Shown: one piece after another, positions 7,371 through 8,107 of the stretch
How positions within the stretch are numbered: the first letter of the stretch is position 1
How the letters are laid out: each line of letters starts with the position of its first letter
Origin: JBBQZL01 sp038207745
Lineage (GTDB): Bacteria; Actinomycetota; Thermoleophilia; Solirubrobacterales; 70-9
Assembly: GCA_038207745.1 (NCBI GenBank)
Contig: JBBQZL010000128.1
Location: 1-8,107, forward strand
Direction of reading: 5' to 3'
Length of the DNA: 8,107 nucleotides
Notes under the pieces: model-generated
Told to the model about the DNA's origin: nothing
What the model saw: the letters and a program-made list of their open reading frames with translations, nothing else
Database searches by the model: none
Program-made: the position numbers and the translations under genes

Positions 7371-7383
7371 GTGGTGAAATGGT

Positions 7384-7412
7384 TTGGCGCTGGCGGGAGC
7401 GTACGCTAAGCT
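7384..7412 (+). promoter_or_regulatory. Predicted promoter of the leuA leader transcript
   Basis: TTGGCG (7384-7389) and TAAGCT (7407-7412) are separated by exactly 17 bases, a good sigma-70/SigA-type pair. Transcription is predicted to start at A7419, seven bases after the -10, which is only 5 bases before the leader-peptide ATG. It lies in the 65-base gap shared with the divergent MFS gene. The assignment rests on pattern only. Confidence 0.6.
7398..7407. repeat. Perfect 10-bp palindrome overlapping the leuA leader promoter
   Basis: AGCGTACGCT is self-complementary. It fills the downstream part of the promoter spacer and touches the first base of the -10 element, between the divergent MFS and leuA units. 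The position would suit an operator, but ten bases in GC-rich DNA can arise by chance. Confidence 0.35.
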
Positions 7413-7423
7413 TCGGCCACCGA

Positions 7424-7483
7424 ATGACCCGCACCGCCGACAGCCTCGCGCTTCTCCTTCTCCTCCCCCCGCGGGGGGAATAG
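7424..7483 (+). CDS. Leucine-rich leader peptide of leuA (19 aa)
   Basis: The ORF encodes MTRTADSLALLLLLPPRGE and stops at TAG 7481-7483. Six of 19 codons are leucine, five of them consecutive (7451-7465), using CTC and CTT only and no CTG. Short leucine-rich peptides directly upstream of leucine genes are the hallmark of ribosome-mediated attenuation: scarcity of charged tRNA-Leu stalls the ribosome on the run. No SD precedes the ATG. The predicted transcription start lies 5 bases upstream, implying leaderless or near-leaderless initiation. It ends 69 bases before leuA. The coding role is inferred from composition, position and the pairing described for 7451-7552; it is too short to judge by codon statistics. 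The peptide itself probably has no function after synthesis. Confidence 0.78.
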   Translation: MTRTADSLALLLLLPPRGE

Positions 7484-7552
7484 CGCTGGGCGGCGCGTCA
7501 GCCGCGAGAGACAGATTCGTCATCGGAAGAGCTTCAGAGAAGGAGAGTCCCA
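7451..7552 (+). promoter_or_regulatory. leuA leader attenuator: Leu-codon run as anti-Shine-Dalgarno
   Basis: Bases 7453-7462 (tctccttctc), inside the five Leu codons, are perfectly complementary to 7537-7546 (gagaaggaga), which contains the leuA SD; U7452-G7547 adds a wobble pair. Between them lie a GC hairpin (7464-7479: stem U+CCCCC/GGGGG+A, loop CGCG) overlapping the end of the leader ORF, and a 5-bp hairpin (7490-7494 with 7501-7505). No stem followed by a U-tract is seen, so control of translation initiation is favoured over termination. Inferred logic: a ribosome stalled on Leu codons covers the anti-SD and frees leuA; with ample leucine it moves on to the stop codon and the run can sequester the SD. 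GGGA (7476-7479) could also pair with UCCC (7548-7551), which would make a pseudoknot. A conserved pseudoknot (LEU element) has been reported upstream of actinobacterial leuA genes. Confidence 0.65.
7540..7545 (+). promoter_or_regulatory. leuA Shine-Dalgarno
   Basis: AAGGAG lies 7 bases before the ATG at 7553, one of the strongest SDs in the window. It is the site complementary to the Leu-codon run of the leader peptide. Confidence 0.85.
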
Positions 7553-8107
7553 ATGGACCAGACTCAAGACGCGAACCGCGTCCACATATTTGACACGACG
7601 CTGAGAGACGGCGAGCAGTCACCCGGCATCTCGCTGAACACCCAGGAGAAGGTCGAGATCGCCCATCAGCTCGCGCGGCTGGGGGTCGACGTGATCGAGG
7701 CCGGCTTCCCGGTCACCTCACCTGGTGACTTCGAGGCGGTCGAGCAGATCTCGCGAAATGTCGAGGGGCCGGTCATCTGCGGCCTCGCCCGCGCCCAGAA
7801 GGGCGATGTCGATGCCGCGTGGAATGCGATCCGGGATTCGGAGCGGCCGCGCATCCACACCTTCATCTCGACCTCGGACATCCACATCGAGCATCAGATG
7901 CGAAACACCCGCGATGACGTGCGGGCCGGCGCCCGGGCGGCGGTGGCCCACGCCAAGTCCTACTGCGACGACATCGAGTTCTCACCGATGGATGCGACGC
8001 GCGCCGATGTCGCGTTCACCGCCGAGATCTGCGCGATCGCCGTGGCGGAGGGGGCGACCGTGGTCAACATTCCGGACACGGTCGGCTACACCACCCCCGA
8101 GGAGTAC
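7553..8107 (+). CDS. leuA: 2-isopropylmalate synthase (3'-truncated by window edge)
   Basis: LeuA condenses acetyl-CoA with 2-ketoisovalerate to 2-isopropylmalate, the first committed step of leucine synthesis. The first 185 residues are visible, part of the TIM-barrel HMGL-like catalytic domain. FDTTLRDGEQSPG (13-25) supplies the catalytic Arg18 and metal-ligand Asp19. IEAGFPVTSPGDF (48-60), HTFISTSDIHIEHQM (102-116), EFSPMDATR (142-150) and NIPDTVGYTTPEE (172-184) follow in the expected order. The usual enzyme is around 500 residues; the regulatory C-terminal leucine-binding domain would lie beyond the window. Citramalate and homocitrate synthases share the domain, but the IHTFISTSDIHIEHQM stretch and the leucine-codon leader favour LeuA. 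The ATG has a strong SD 7 bases upstream. Regulation by the attenuator at 7451-7552 is inferred. Confidence 0.95.
   Translation, partial: MDQTQDANRVHIFDTTLRDGEQSPGISLNTQEKVEIAHQLARLGVDVIEAGFPVTSPGDFEAVEQISRNVEGPVICGLARAQKGDVDAAWNAIRDSERPRIHTFISTSDIHIEHQMRNTRDDVRAGARAAVAHAKSYCDDIEFSPMDATRADVAFTAEICAIAVAEGATVVNIPDTVGYTTPEEY

Noticed and set aside
7413..7552. T-box riboswitch or intrinsic terminator in the leuA leader
   Set aside because: The leader is about 134 bases, with no T-box-like sequence recognised and no GC stem followed by a U-tract.
7384..7593. Plus-strand open frame of 69 codons across the leuA leader in another frame
   Set aside because: It overlaps the leuA start out of frame and has no SD; the Leu-rich ORF at 7424-7483 explains the region better.
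7359..7622. N-terminal extension of the MFS transporter to 571 residues
   Set aside because: It would cross the leuA leader and the leuA start; ATG 7358 has a good SD and the right distance to TM1.

Overview
The window is GC-rich, densely packed bacterial chromosome. Its core is amino-acid biosynthesis: the C-terminal three-quarters of ilvC (ketol-acid reductoisomerase), a class V aminotransferase overlapping a full-length serA, and the start of leuA (2-isopropylmalate synthase). High GC, GTG and TTG starts, genes without a Shine-Dalgarno (SD), the long SerA with ASB and ACT domains, and a DUF4389 protein all suggest an actinobacterium. The combination fits the Thermoleophilia/Solirubrobacterales, but this taxon is inferred from gene style and was not tested.

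Layout. (1) At 3-737 (+) is ilvC, closed by a strong bidirectional terminator at 788-823. (2) At 850-1936 (-) is a two-gene unit: a two-repeat DUF4389 membrane protein followed 19 bases later by a single-domain cupin. (3) At 2045-5910 (+) are the aminotransferase, serA (4-base GTGA overlap) and, after 33 bases, a zinc-free quinone-oxidoreductase-like MDR protein. (4) At 5907-7358 (-) is a 14-TM-type MFS drug/proton antiporter, whose stop codon interleaves with that of the MDR gene. (5) At 7384-8107 (+) are a promoter, a 19-residue leucine-rich leader peptide, a structured leader and leuA, which runs off the right edge.

How they work together. ilvC and leuA are steps of valine/isoleucine and leucine synthesis. 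SerA starts serine synthesis, and its coupled aminotransferase is a candidate for the next step, phosphohydroxypyruvate to phosphoserine, in place of a classical SerC. The cupin, DUF4389, MDR and MFS genes have no evident metabolic link.

The most notable element is the leuA leader. A short ORF at 7424-7483 carries six Leu codons in 19, five consecutive. Ten bases inside that run (7453-7462) are perfectly complementary to the leuA ribosome-binding region (7537-7546), and no U-tract terminator is visible. This suggests leucine-responsive translational attenuation in which the regulatory Leu codons themselves act as the anti-SD. No rRNA, tRNA, CRISPR array or insertion sequence was seen, and no stretch over 300 bases lacks a gene.
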